Positions 51,656 to 61,792 are shown, counted from the stretch's first letter. The stretch: DNA of 64,000 bases from Streptomyces roseoviridis (GCF_039535235.1 NZ_BAAAWU010000001.1:5084001-5148000); one strand, 5' to 3'. Numbers and translations are program-made. The notes: a model not told the origin generated them from the letters alone.

Positions 51656-51683
51656 AAAACCATTGAACAGTATCAATGATTTT
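51656..51683. promoter_or_regulatory. Candidate MarR operator between doxX and marR
   Basis: CATTGA (51661-51666), six bases, TCAATG (51673-51678), extended by AAAAC on the left and ATTTT on the right with a single mismatch (28 bases, centre 51669.5). AT-rich and centrally placed between the divergent genes. Confidence 0.8.
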
Positions 51684-51721
51684 TGGCGCTCCATAATAAA
51701 GCCGCTGTTACCGTGGACGGC

Positions 51722-52162
51722 ATGGCAGCTCTCCCGACCGACCGCCTCGGCTTCCTCCTCTCCTTCCGCGGAGAGCTCACCGGTGCCCGCATCCGTGCCG
51801 CCCTGGGCGTCGCCGGGCTGCACCCCCGCCACGCGATGACGCTGATGCGACTCGCTCCCGCGGCCATGAGCCAGCGCGACCTGGCCGCCGCGATGGAGGT
51901 CGACCCCAGCCAGCTGGTGGCGATCCTCAATGAGCTGGAGGCCGACGGGCTCGCCGAGCGGCGGCGCGACCCTGCCGACCGGCGCCGTCACATCGTGGAG
52001 ATCACCGACGCCGGCGCGGCGGTCCTGGAACGCGTCGACGCGGCCGTGAGCGCCGCCGAGCGCGAGATCTTCGGCGACCTCACCGAGGCCGAACAGGCCC
52101 TCCTACGCAGCCTGCTGGACCGGATCGTGGTGGACGCGGCCGACCACGTCTGCGGCGAGTAG
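51722..52162 (+). CDS. MarR family transcriptional regulator
   Basis: 146-residue winged-helix dimer. The DNA-binding region has QRDLAAAMEVDPSQLVAILNELEADGLAERRRDPADRRRHIVEITDAG: recognition helix then the wing with the conserved D-x-R-(R)-R pattern. It has no cysteine near the N-terminus that would suggest an OhrR-type sensor. ATG 51722 gives MAALPTDRLGF; an upstream in-frame start at 51683 would run into the operator. Likely represses itself and divergent doxX. Ligand unknown. Confidence 0.9.
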   Translation: MAALPTDRLGFLLSFRGELTGARIRAALGVAGLHPRHAMTLMRLAPAAMSQRDLAAAMEVDPSQLVAILNELEADGLAERRRDPADRRRHIVEITDAGAAVLERVDAAVSAAEREIFGDLTEAEQALLRSLLDRIVVDAADHVCGE

Positions 52163-52171
52163 CCCCGGTCC

Positions 52172-52345
52172 GCGAGAACGGCGTCCGGCCCCGGCTAGCG
52201 AGAACGGCGCCCGGCCCCGGCTAGCGAGAACGGCGCCCGGCCCCGGCCCGCGGGAACGGCGCCCGGCCCCGGCCCGGAGCGGACGCCCGACCCCGGCCCG
52301 CGAAAGCGGCGCCCAGCCCCGGCCGAAAAGGACGCCCAGCCCCGG
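52172..52345. repeat. 26-bp tandem repeat, about seven units
   Basis: Unit starts at 52172, 52198, 52224 and 52250 are exactly 26 bases apart (GCGAGAACGGCGCCCGGCCC core); three more degenerate units follow to about 52345. It fills the gap between the convergent MarR and MFS genes. No coding potential supported. Looks like a minisatellite rather than CRISPR since there are no unique spacers. Confidence 0.85.
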
Positions 52346-52357
52346 CCCTTGGGGCGC

Positions 52358-53698
52358 TTACCCCCGGTCCGCCGGCCTCGCCAGACGGAACGCCGACTTC
52401 GCCGCCCGGCGGCGTGCGGTCGCGACCGGGATCTCCGTGACCTCCTGCTCCGGTGCGCCCAGCTGCGGGAGCAGGGAGGGAGGGGTGGCGGTCGTGGCCG
52501 CGAGCACGGCGGCCGGGGCGCCGCCGCGGCGGCGGATGGAACCGGGGACGAGCGGGCGCCCGGCGACGTGCCGCGCGACGGCGGTCATGGGAACGGCCAC
52601 CAGGAGCAGCAGCACGCACAGGGTCGCGCCCATGCCGCGGTAACCGGCCGCCTCCGACAGGACGCTGCCCGTCACGGGGCCGCAGGCCACGCCCAGTGAG
52701 GACGCCGAGCCGACCATGACGGCCCACCGCCCGCGCGGATCGAGCGAGGCGGCGAGTCCGAGCAGGTACGACAGGACGACCGGGTAGGCCGCGTTCCACA
52801 GGATCTCGCCCGTCGCGAAGGTGACCGGCCCCTCGGCGGCCGAACTGAGCAGCACGCAGCCGGCGATCAGCGCCGTACCCGCCCCGATCGGCACCGCGCG
52901 CCCGAGCCGCGAGCCGAGCGCGCCGGCCGCGATGACGCCCACGAGCCCGGCGCCGAGCGCGGCCGCGAACACCATGCCCAGCGACACCTCGGACAGCCCC
53001 GCCTGGGTCAGACCGATCCGGCCGCTGACGCCCCACAGCGCGTTCTGCGCCATCGACCACAGCAGGATCCCGCACGCGAGGACCGTCCCCGCCGGCCGCT
53101 GCGGCAGCGGCCCCGTCACCGGCGCCTCGCGCACCACGGGCGTTCCGTTCGGCAGCCACGCCGTCACCGGCCACACCAGCAGCGCCGTGCCCCCGATCGC
53201 CGCGAACGGCAGCGCGTGGCCGCCGCCCAGGTGCGGCAGCGTCAGATACAGCGCGCCCGCCGCCGCCGAGACCGACAACAGGCCGAGTGCCGAGGCCCGG
53301 TGGGGATCGGGGCGGCCCGCGATCCCGGCCGCCGCCACCGCCGTCGCCGTACCGGACCCGAAGCCGCCGACGACCGCGCCCGCCACGACCGGCAGCACCG
53401 CGTCCGTCACCGCCGCCGTGCCGTAACCCACGGCCATCGCCGCGAGTCCGAGGCGCGCCGCCCGGCGCGGACCGATCCGCTCCCCGTGCGCGGCCAGCGT
53501 GAAGCCCGCCGAGGCCGAGCCGAGCAGCAGGACCGAGCCGACCAGGCCGGCCTGGGTCGCACCGAGGCCGAGCCCGGCCGACAGCCGGCCGACGACCGTC
53601 GGCAGCAGATACGGGGCGAGATAGCCCGCGGTGAAGAGGGCGACGAGGGCGGCGAGAGCGGCACGCGCCCCCAGGGCACGCGGGCGGCGCGACGGCAT
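52358..53698 (-). CDS. MFS transporter
   Basis: 446 residues with about 12 membrane segments. The N-terminal half starts ALGARAALAALVALFTAGYLAPYLLP and has the GERIGPRRAARLGL loop after TM2 (MFS motif A-like). The C-terminal ~70 residues are a basic cytoplasmic tail. Start ATG 53698; an in-frame ATG at 53764 would add 22 residues of low hydrophobicity. Substrate unknown. It is divergent from the PfkB gene across 261 bases, in which I see no clear operator. Confidence 0.87.
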   Translation of the reverse strand: MPSRRPRALGARAALAALVALFTAGYLAPYLLPTVVGRLSAGLGLGATQAGLVGSVLLLGSASAGFTLAAHGERIGPRRAARLGLAAMAVGYGTAAVTDAVLPVVAGAVVGGFGSGTATAVAAAGIAGRPDPHRASALGLLSVSAAAGALYLTLPHLGGGHALPFAAIGGTALLVWPVTAWLPNGTPVVREAPVTGPLPQRPAGTVLACGILLWSMAQNALWGVSGRIGLTQAGLSEVSLGMVFAAALGAGLVGVIAAGALGSRLGRAVPIGAGTALIAGCVLLSSAAEGPVTFATGEILWNAAYPVVLSYLLGLAASLDPRGRWAVMVGSASSLGVACGPVTGSVLSEAAGYRGMGATLCVLLLLVAVPMTAVARHVAGRPLVPGSIRRRGGAPAAVLAATTATPPSLLPQLGAPEQEVTEIPVATARRRAAKSAFRLARPADRG

Positions 53699-53959
53699 GG
53701 GCGTTCCAGGAACCGGACGAGAAAGTGAGACGGCGCCCGGTGAGCCACGGGGTCGCGGCACCATGTGTATCAAGCATCCGAGTGGGCGGAGAAGCCGTTA
53801 TCCCCCGATTCATTCTGTGATCCGAGTCACCATCGACAGGGGAGAGGTTTGACGCGCGATGATCACGGGTAACCGGCGGCGAATTCGTTGTGCCGAGCCC
53901 CTCTCCCCGGCCCCTTCCGGCACACTGTCCGCATCAGCACCACGACCGGGGAGCCTGCC

Positions 53960-55069
53960 GTGACCGACCGCGACATCGACCTCGCCGACGTCGACCCGCT
54001 GGTGCGCCTGCGCGAGCCCAGCGATCCCGACTGCGACGTCTTCCTCACCGGCACGGTCTTCCTCGACATCATCTTCACCGGCCTCGACAGCGCACCCGTG
54101 CGCGGCACCGAGTCCTGGGCCCGCGGCATGGGATCCAGCCCCGGCGGCGTCGCCAACATGGCCACCGCGCTCGCCCGCCTCGGCCTGCGCACCTCCCTCG
54201 CGGCCGCCTTCGGCGACGACCACTACGGCGAGTACTGCTGGGACGCCCTGGAGCAGGGCGAGGGCATCGACCTCGGCCTCTCCCGCACCGTCCCCGGCTG
54301 GCACTCGCCCGTCACCGTCTCCATGGCGTACGAGGGCGAGCGGACCATGGTCTCCCACGGCCACGCCGCCCCGCCCGTCGACGGCGCCCCGCCCGCCTAC
54401 CCGCCCCGCGCCCGCGCCGCCGTCGCCTCCCTGGTCCCCGGCCGCAGCGAGGAGTGGGTGGCCCGCGCCGCCCGCGGCGGCGCCAAGATCTTCGCCGACG
54501 TCGGCTGGGACGACACCGGCCGCTGGGACCTGGCCGGCCTGACCGACCTGGAGCACTGCGAGGCCTTCCTGCCCAACGCCGCCGAGGCGATGCGCTACAC
54601 CCGCACCGACTGCCCGCGCGCCGCCGCCCACGCCCTCGCCGACAAGGTCCGCTACGCCGTCGTCACCCTCGGCTCCGAGGGCGCCTACGCCGTCGACGGG
54701 GCCACCGGCGAGACGGCCGAGGTCCCCGCCATCCAGGTCTCCGCCCTCGACCCCACCGGAGCCGGGGACGTCTTCGTCGCCGGCTTCGTCACCGGCACCC
54801 TGGCCGACTGGCCCCTCGCCGACCGGCTCGCCTTCGCCGGGCTCACCGCCGCCCTGTCCGTGCAGGAGTTCGGCGGCTCCCTCTCCGCGCCCACCTGGGG
54901 CGAGATCGCCGCCTGGTGGCAGCACGTCCAGGGCCACGAAGGCCAGGACCCCGCCGCCCTCCGCGCCCGCTACGCCTTCCTGGAGCGGCTCCTGCCGGGC
55001 CAGGACCGCCCCTGGCCGCTGCGCCGCGCGGTCCCCACCATCGGCTTCCGCCCCGCTCCCGCCCCCTGA
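53960..55069 (+). CDS. PfkB family carbohydrate kinase
   Basis: 369-residue ribokinase-like sugar kinase. DVFLTGTVFLDIIFTGL opens the fold; SSPGGVANMATALARLG is the substrate-binding PfkB signature 1; DPTGAGDVFVAGFVTGTL is signature 2 with the catalytic Asp. GTG 53960 with GGGGAG upstream is the start. The sugar cannot be assigned; adenosine-, ribose- and fructose-type members all share these motifs. phoH follows on the same strand after 148 bases. Confidence 0.9.
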   Translation: MTDRDIDLADVDPLVRLREPSDPDCDVFLTGTVFLDIIFTGLDSAPVRGTESWARGMGSSPGGVANMATALARLGLRTSLAAAFGDDHYGEYCWDALEQGEGIDLGLSRTVPGWHSPVTVSMAYEGERTMVSHGHAAPPVDGAPPAYPPRARAAVASLVPGRSEEWVARAARGGAKIFADVGWDDTGRWDLAGLTDLEHCEAFLPNAAEAMRYTRTDCPRAAAHALADKVRYAVVTLGSEGAYAVDGATGETAEVPAIQVSALDPTGAGDVFVAGFVTGTLADWPLADRLAFAGLTAALSVQEFGGSLSAPTWGEIAAWWQHVQGHEGQDPAALRARYAFLERLLPGQDRPWPLRRAVPTIGFRPAPAP

Positions 55070-55217
55070 CACGGCCCCGCCCCGCCCCCGCGCCGGGGCG
55101 GCCGCCGGTAAAAGGCTTCTGGGTTGTCCGGCCCGAGTCGTAGGCTTGGTCTCCGAGAGGTTGTCGAGCAGCGAGAACCCTGCGACAGGAGGTATGCGCA
55201 GGCCATAGTGCCGGCCC

Positions 55218-56282
<1,065 letters not shown>

Positions 56283-56294
56283 AAGCAGCAGCAC

Positions 56295-56792
56295 ATGTCG
56301 ATCGACGTCAACAACGAGTCCGGAACCGAGGTCGACGAGCAGGCGATCCTCGACATCGCCCGCTACGCGCTCGGCCGCATGCGCATCCACCCGCTCTCCG
56401 AGCTCTCGGTGATCGTCGTGGACGCCGAGGCGATGGAGCAGCTCCACATCCAGTGGATGGACCTGCCGGGCCCGACGGACGTCATGTCCTTCCCGATGGA
56501 CGAGCTGCGCCCGCCGGCGAAGGACGACGAGGAGCCCCCGCAGGGGCTCCTCGGCGACATCGTGCTCTGCCCCGAGGTGGCCAAGAAGCAGGGCGAGGAC
56601 GCCCCGACGCAGCACTCCATGGACGAGGAGCTCCAGCTCCTGACCGTCCACGGAGTGCTGCACCTGCTCGGCTACGACCACGAGGAGCCGGACGAGAAGG
56701 CCGAGATGTTCGGCCTCCAGGCCGCCATCGTGGACGGCTGGCGCGCGGAGAAGGGCCTCACCGGCCCGTCGCCGGCGCCCACCGTCTCCTGA
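56295..56792 (+). CDS. ybeY: rRNA maturation endonuclease YbeY
   Basis: 165-residue metalloendonuclease acting in 16S rRNA 3' maturation and quality control. The zinc motif HGVLHLLGYDH gives His119, His123 and His129 (H-x3-H-x5-H). PTDVMSFPMDE is the other conserved block. ATG 56295, part of the phoH-ybeY-CNNM operon with only 10-12 bases between genes. Confidence 0.97.
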   Translation: MSIDVNNESGTEVDEQAILDIARYALGRMRIHPLSELSVIVVDAEAMEQLHIQWMDLPGPTDVMSFPMDELRPPAKDDEEPPQGLLGDIVLCPEVAKKQGEDAPTQHSMDEELQLLTVHGVLHLLGYDHEEPDEKAEMFGLQAAIVDGWRAEKGLTGPSPAPTVS

Positions 56793-56802
56793 GCGGGACA
56801 CC

Positions 56803-58113
56803 ATGACTGCTCAGCTGATCCTGGGCGCGGTCGCCCTCGTCATCGTCGCCTGGCTCGCCGCCTGCGCGGAGGCCGGCATCGCCCGCGTCTCCAGCTTCCG
56901 CGCCGCCGAGGCCGTACGGTCCGGCCGGCGCGGCGCCGACAAGCTCGCCCAGGTCGCCTCCGACCCCACCCGCTACCTCAACGTGGCGCTGCTCGTCCGC
57001 GTCGCCTGCGAGATGTCGGCCGGCGTCCTCGTCACGTACGCCTGTCTGGAGGAGTTCCCCGAGACCTGGGAAGCGCTGCTCATCGCGATGGCCGTCATGG
57101 TGCTCGTGTCGTACGTCGCCGTCGGCGTCTCGCCGCGCACCATCGGCCGCCAGCACCCGCTGAACACGGCGACCGCCGCCGCGTACGTGCTGCTGCCGCT
57201 GGCCCGGATCATGGGCCCGGTCCCGCAGCTGCTCATCCTCATCGGCAACGCGCTCACTCCCGGCAAGGGCTTCCGCAAGGGCCCCTTCGCCTCCGAGGCC
57301 GAGCTGCGGGCCATGGTCGACCTCGCCGAGCAGGAGTCGCTGATCGAGGACGAGGAGCGCCGGATGGTGCACTCGGTGTTCGAGCTCGGCGACACCCTGG
57401 TGCGGGAGGTGATGGTGCCGCGCACCGACCTCGTCTGCATCGAGCGGTACAAGACCGTCCGCCAGGCCCTCACCCTGGCGCTGCGCTCCGGCTTCTCGCG
57501 CATCCCGGTGACCGGGGAGAACGAGGACGACATCGTCGGCATCGTGTATCTGAAGGACCTGGTCCGCAAGACGCACATCAACCGGGAGGCCGAGGCCGAC
57601 CTGGTGTCCACCGCGATGCGCCCGGCGGCCTTCGTGCCCGACACCAAGAACGCGGGCGATCTGCTGCGGGAAATGCAGCAGGAGCGCAACCACGTCGCCG
57701 TCGTCATCGACGAGTACGGCGGCACGGCCGGGATCGTCACCATCGAGGACATCCTGGAGGAGATCGTCGGCGAGATCACCGACGAGTACGACCGGGAGCT
57801 GCCGCCCGTCGAGGAGCTCGGCGAGGACCGCTACCGGGTCACCGCCCGCCTGGACATCGGCGACCTCGGCGAGCTGTACGGGTTCGGGCCCGACGAGTAC
57901 GACGACGAGGACGTGGAGACCGTCGGCGGACTGCTCGCCAAGGCCCTCGGCCGCGTGCCGATCGCCGGTGCCAACGCGGTCGTGGAGCTGCCCGACGGGC
58001 GGGCGCTGAGGCTGACCGCCGAATCGCCCGCCGGCCGCCGGAACAAGATCGTGACCGTGCTCGTCGAACCGGTCGGCAAGGGCGGCGAGGGGGAGGAGAC
58101 GGCCGAGCGATGA
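56803..58113 (+). CDS. CNNM/CorB-type transporter with CBS domains (hemolysin family)
   Basis: 436 residues. A membrane domain (DUF21/CNNM, about residues 1-180, four hydrophobic segments) is followed by two CBS domains (about 205-325; MVPRTDLVCIERYKTV, IPVTGENEDDIVGIVYLKDL, DEYGGTAGIVTIEDILEEIVGEI) and a CorC/HlyC domain to about 425. Family members transport or regulate Mg2+/Co2+. ATG 56803. The stop overlaps the MmcQ gene (ATGA). Old name hemolysin does not imply toxin activity. Confidence 0.93.
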   Translation: MTAQLILGAVALVIVAWLAACAEAGIARVSSFRAAEAVRSGRRGADKLAQVASDPTRYLNVALLVRVACEMSAGVLVTYACLEEFPETWEALLIAMAVMVLVSYVAVGVSPRTIGRQHPLNTATAAAYVLLPLARIMGPVPQLLILIGNALTPGKGFRKGPFASEAELRAMVDLAEQESLIEDEERRMVHSVFELGDTLVREVMVPRTDLVCIERYKTVRQALTLALRSGFSRIPVTGENEDDIVGIVYLKDLVRKTHINREAEADLVSTAMRPAAFVPDTKNAGDLLREMQQERNHVAVVIDEYGGTAGIVTIEDILEEIVGEITDEYDRELPPVEELGEDRYRVTARLDIGDLGELYGFGPDEYDDEDVETVGGLLAKALGRVPIAGANAVVELPDGRALRLTAESPAGRRNKIVTVLVEPVGKGGEGEETAER

Positions 58114-58463
58114 CGCCCGACCAGCTGCGCGCGTTGTGTCTGGAGTTCAACGACGCGAGCGAGGAGTTCCCGTTCGGCCCGGACGTGTCCGTCTTCAAGG
58201 TCGCGGGGAAGGTGTTCGCGCTGTCCTGGCTGGACGCCGAGCCGCTGCGGGTCAATCTGAAGTGCGATCCGGAGGACGCCGTACGGCTCCGGGAGGAGCA
58301 CCCGGCGATCGCCCCCGGCTATCACATGAACAAGCGGCACTGGAACACCGTGACCGTGGCCGAGCTCCCGGACCGGATGGTCCGGGAGCTGGTCGAGGAC
58401 TCCTACGACCTGGTCGTCGCCGGCCTGCCGAAGGCCGTACGGCTCCGTCTCGACCGGCCGTAG
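58110..58463 (+). CDS. MmcQ/YjbR family protein
   Basis: 117-residue small DNA-binding-like protein of the MmcQ/YjbR family (CyaY-like fold). It starts MTPDQLRALCLEFNDASEEFPFG, then VSVFKVAGKVFALSWLD, and KRHWNTVTVAELPDRMVRELVEDSYDLVVAGLPK. Function not established. Start at 58110 overlaps the CNNM stop, so they form one operon. The downstream MFS gene converges with one base between the stops. Confidence 0.9.
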   Translation: MTPDQLRALCLEFNDASEEFPFGPDVSVFKVAGKVFALSWLDAEPLRVNLKCDPEDAVRLREEHPAIAPGYHMNKRHWNTVTVAELPDRMVRELVEDSYDLVVAGLPKAVRLRLDRP

Positions 58464-58464
58464 C

Positions 58465-59928
58465 TCACTTCGCGCGCCGCAGCCCCACGGCGACCAGCAC
58501 CGCCGCCGCCAGCACGATCGCCGCGTCCAGCGCGAGCACCGTGCGCACGCCCGCGTACAGGCTGCTCCCGGTGGTGGCGAGGACGCCGAGCATCGGGATG
58601 CCGACGGTGAGGCCGACCTGCTGGGTCGTGGTGACCAGGCCGGTCGCCAGGCCCTGCTCCTCGTCGGGGACCCCGGAGGTGACGGTCACCCCGTACGCGA
58701 TGATCGCGCCCAGGTGGAACATGGAGGCGAGGGAGACGGCGACCCCGGCGAGGACCGCGCCCGAGCCGGTGCCGATGCCGAGCAGCGCGGCGGTCAGCAG
58801 CCCCTGTCCGGCGAGCCCGGCGACCAGGGTGCGGCGGGCGCCGAAGCGGCCGATGACCTTCGGCACGAGCGTGCCCGCGAGGACCGACAGGACGCCCTGG
58901 ATCCCGAAGAGGAGCCCGGTGACGAAGGACGACAGGCCCAGCGTCTCCTGGAGGTAGAGCGTCAGGGCGAAGATGACCGTCGACATCATCGAGAAGGTGA
59001 CCAGACCGCCCAGGTTGCCGAAGGCGATCGTGCGCCGCTTCAGCATCGGCAGCGACACCAGCGGGGCGTCGCTGCGGGACTCCACGAGGCCGAAGGACAC
59101 GAGCAGCGCCACGCCGGCGACCAGGGTGAGCTGGACGTCCAGGCCGCCGAAGCCGCGTTCGGCCGCCGTCGACAGGGCGTAGATCAGGGCGAGCAGACCG
59201 CCGGTGACGGTCACCGCGCCCGGCACGTCGAGCCGGGGGCGTTCGGGGGTGCGCGACTCGGGCAGCAGACCGGGCGCCAGCGGCAGCACGATCAGGGTGA
59301 ACAGGGCGAGCAGGCCCATGGTGGAGCGCCAGCCGAGGGTGTCGGTCATGACCCCGCCGAGGATCATGCCGACGGTGAAGCCGAGCGAGAGCAGGGTGCC
59401 GGAGATGCCGAGCGCCCGGTCGCGCTGCGGGCCCTCGGGGAAGGTGGTGGTCAGCAGGGACATGCCGGTCGGGACGATCATGGCGGCGCCGACGCCCTGG
59501 AAGGCGCGGCCGGCCAGGAAGGAGGCCGGGTCCCAGGCGAAGGTGGCCAGCAGGGAGGCCGAGCCGAAGAGCGCGAGGCCGATGAGGAACAGCTTCCGGC
59601 GCCCGTACAGGTCGCCGACGCGGCCGGACAGCAGCAGGAAGCCGCCGGAGGGCAGGGCGAACGCGGTCACCGCCCACTGGAGGGCGGCGGGGCTCATTCC
59701 GAGGTCGGCGCCGAGGACGGGCAGGGCCACGTTCAGGACGGAGAAGTCCAGGGCGACCATGAACTGGGCGGCGCACAGGACGAGAAGGATGAGCCGGGCG
59801 CGGCCGGTGATCGCCGAGGAGGCCGGGGCGGTCACGGGGGAGAGGGCGGGATCCGGTACGGGGGCGGGCGTGGGATCCGTCGCGGGGGAGGTTCCGGGGC
59901 CGGCCGGAGGAGGGGTCGTGGTTGCCAT
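58465..59928 (-). CDS. MFS drug exporter, DHA2 (EmrB/QacA-like)
   Basis: 487-residue transporter with 14 predicted membrane segments. It starts with VLCAAQFMVALDFSVLNVALPVLGADL, a DHA2 signature, and has GRVGDLYGRRKLFLIGLALFGSASLLA (motif A). GISGTLLSLGFTVGMILGGVMTD is the TM5 proline/glycine block (motif C) typical of drug/H+ antiporters. ATG 59928 is preferred over GTG 59934 on GGGAGAG spacing. It is divergent from the XRE regulator and shares a palindrome with it, suggesting inducible multidrug efflux. Confidence 0.9.
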   Translation of the reverse strand: MATTTPPPAGPGTSPATDPTPAPVPDPALSPVTAPASSAITGRARLILLVLCAAQFMVALDFSVLNVALPVLGADLGMSPAALQWAVTAFALPSGGFLLLSGRVGDLYGRRKLFLIGLALFGSASLLATFAWDPASFLAGRAFQGVGAAMIVPTGMSLLTTTFPEGPQRDRALGISGTLLSLGFTVGMILGGVMTDTLGWRSTMGLLALFTLIVLPLAPGLLPESRTPERPRLDVPGAVTVTGGLLALIYALSTAAERGFGGLDVQLTLVAGVALLVSFGLVESRSDAPLVSLPMLKRRTIAFGNLGGLVTFSMMSTVIFALTLYLQETLGLSSFVTGLLFGIQGVLSVLAGTLVPKVIGRFGARRTLVAGLAGQGLLTAALLGIGTGSGAVLAGVAVSLASMFHLGAIIAYGVTVTSGVPDEEQGLATGLVTTTQQVGLTVGIPMLGVLATTGSSLYAGVRTVLALDAAIVLAAAVLVAVGLRRAK

Positions 59929-59977
59929 GGCCACGACTCTCCCGGCGCGGGAATGCCGCTGGGGAGCGGGAACTTAT

Positions 59978-59998
59978 CCTGTTGGTCGCACCACCAGG
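59978..59998. promoter_or_regulatory. Candidate operator between the MFS exporter and XRE regulator
   Basis: CCTGTTGGT (59978-59986), CGC, ACCACCAGG (59990-59998): 9-3-9 inverted repeat with one mismatched pair, central in the 92-base divergent gap and just upstream of the XRE ribosome site. Confidence 0.65.
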
Positions 59999-60020
59999 CA
60001 TCCAGGGGGAGGAAGCGCAC

Positions 60021-60908
60021 GTGGCCACGGCAGTGGGGAGCACGGACAGGAAGGCGCACCGGCGGGCCGAGCTCCGCGAGTTCCTGATGAGCCGCCGGGC
60101 CCGGGTGACGCCCGCCGAGGCCGGTCTGCCGGACGGCGGCGCCCGCCGCCGCACGCCGGGCCTGCGCCGCGAGGAGGTCGCCGTCCTCGCCGGGGTCGGG
60201 GTGTCCTGGTACCAGTGGCTGGAGCAGGGGCGGGACATCACCGTCTCCCCGCAGGTGATCGACGCGGTGGCGCGGGTGCTGCGGCTCAGCCCGGCGGAGC
60301 GGCGCCATCTGTACGTCCTGGCGGGGCTCAACCCGCCCGCGCCGGAGGTCGATCCGCAGTCCGCGGACATGTGCCAGGGCCTCAGACGGCTCATCGAGGC
60401 GTGGATGCCGTTCCCGGCGCACATCATGGACGCCTACTGGAACACGCTCATGTACAACGACGCGGCGTCCTTCGTCCTCGGCATGCGGCCGGAGATCGTG
60501 CAGAACTGCCTGATCTCCTTCTTCACCGACCCGATCTACCGCTCCCGGGCGGGCGGCTGGGAGGAGCTGGCGCCCAAGATCGTCGCCCAGTTCCGCGCCG
60601 CCTGCTCGGAGCGCCCCGACGACGACGGGTTCCGGACGGTGGCCGAGGAGGCGAGGGCGGCCAGCGCCGAGTTCGCGGAGCTGTGGGAGCGGCGGGACGT
60701 CATGCCGGGCGGGCAGATCCGCAAGGTCCTCGACCATCCGCTGGTCGGCCCGCTCCACCTGGAGTCCACCCAACTGCGCATCCCCGCCCGCCCCGACCTG
60801 GCGATCGTGCTCCACACCCCGCTGCCGGAGGCCGACACGGCGGCGAAGCTGGAGTGGCTGGCGTCGCCGGAGGGCCGGCGCGAGGCGATGTGTCCGGTGG
60901 CGGGCTGA
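60021..60908 (+). CDS. XRE family regulator with C-terminal MmyB-like domain
   Basis: 295 residues. The N-terminal HTH is preceded by ELREFLMSRRARVTPAEAG and has RRRTPGLRREEVAVLAGVGVSWYQWLEQGRDI, the helix-turn-helix of the XRE/MmyB group. The remaining ~190 residues (from NPPAPEVDPQ) are the MmyB-like putative ligand domain with LMYNDAASFVLG. GTG 60021 has GGGGGAGGAA upstream. Likely controls the divergent MFS exporter. A lipoprotein gene follows 120 bases later. Confidence 0.88.
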   Translation: MATAVGSTDRKAHRRAELREFLMSRRARVTPAEAGLPDGGARRRTPGLRREEVAVLAGVGVSWYQWLEQGRDITVSPQVIDAVARVLRLSPAERRHLYVLAGLNPPAPEVDPQSADMCQGLRRLIEAWMPFPAHIMDAYWNTLMYNDAASFVLGMRPEIVQNCLISFFTDPIYRSRAGGWEELAPKIVAQFRAACSERPDDDGFRTVAEEARAASAEFAELWERRDVMPGGQIRKVLDHPLVGPLHLESTQLRIPARPDLAIVLHTPLPEADTAAKLEWLASPEGRREAMCPVAG

Positions 60909-61028
60909 GCGAACTCCCGCGCGGCGAAGGGCTGTCACCCGGGCCGTATAGGCTGCTCGCCGCTCGGTCGCACCTGTGCGCGACCAGGCTCTTCCGGTCA
61001 TCTCCCCACCCTCAAGAGGCAGTTCACC

Positions 61029-61757
61029 ATGCGTACTCGCATCAGCCGCGGCCTGGCCGCCGCCCTCGCCGTCTCCGCCCTCTCGCTGACCGCCGCGTGC
61101 GGCGGCGGTGAGACGGACGGCGCCAAGAAGGACGGCGCCGACAAGCCGTCCGCCGGCATGACCTCGCCCGGGGCGCCCACGTCGGAGGCCGCGGCGGCGC
61201 CGCTGACCGACGCTCAGATGAAGGCCGGTGCACTGGAGCTGAAGGATCTGCCGTCGGGGTGGAAGACCACCAAGCGGCAGACGGGCAGCGTGGTCTACAA
61301 GGCCGAGAAGCCCGAGTGCCAGCCGATCGCCGCGCTGATGAGCGGCGACCTGGACGGTGCCACCAAGGGCCCGAGCGTCGACTTCGCCCTCGGCAACAAC
61401 GCCTCCGAGATCAGCGAGGACGTCGTCACCTTCCCCGGCACCGGCGCGGCCGACTTCACCAAGAAGCTCACCACGGCCCTGGACGGCTGCCCCGACTTCG
61501 CCGTCACGGCCGACGGCGCGAAGATGAAGTTCACGGTGAAGAAGATCGCCGCCCCGCAGGGAGCCGAGGAGGCGCACGCCTTCGAGATCGGCATGGAGGT
61601 CACGCCCGGCATCACGATCAAGCCGAACCTGGTCTTCGTCCGCCAGGGCACCGGCGTCCTGCGCTTCCTGCACCTCGCGGACGCGGCCGGAAAGAAGGAG
61701 TACGACGCCCTCGCCGGGCTCGCCACCGACAAGTTCGTCAAGGCCGCGCAGGGCTGA
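61029..61757 (+). CDS. Lipoprotein of unknown function
   Basis: 242 residues with a lipoprotein signal: basic start (MRTRISR), hydrophobic core and lipobox LTAAC with Cys24. A Lys/Gly/Asp linker (about 25-60) is followed by a ~180-residue alpha/beta domain starting LTDAQMKAGALELKDLPSGWKTTK. Two further cysteines (PECQP and GCPDF) could form a disulfide outside. No named family recognised. A TAGGCT sequence at 60949 gives a likely -10 with a 5' leader of about 70 bases. Confidence 0.8.
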   Translation: MRTRISRGLAAALAVSALSLTAACGGGETDGAKKDGADKPSAGMTSPGAPTSEAAAAPLTDAQMKAGALELKDLPSGWKTTKRQTGSVVYKAEKPECQPIAALMSGDLDGATKGPSVDFALGNNASEISEDVVTFPGTGAADFTKKLTTALDGCPDFAVTADGAKMKFTVKKIAAPQGAEEAHAFEIGMEVTPGITIKPNLVFVRQGTGVLRFLHLADAAGKKEYDALAGLATDKFVKAAQG

Positions 61758-61786
61758 GCCCCCGCACCGCCCGTAGCGCCCCGCCC

Positions 61787-61792
61787 TATCCT
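61787..61792 (+). promoter_or_regulatory. -10 box (TATCCT) of the cytidine deaminase-like gene
   Basis: TATCCT, six bases, ATG 61799: leaderless geometry. Confidence 0.55.

Noticed and set aside
52172..52345. Possible CRISPR array
   Set aside because: Units are contiguous 26-base tandem repeats with no unique spacers and no cas genes nearby.
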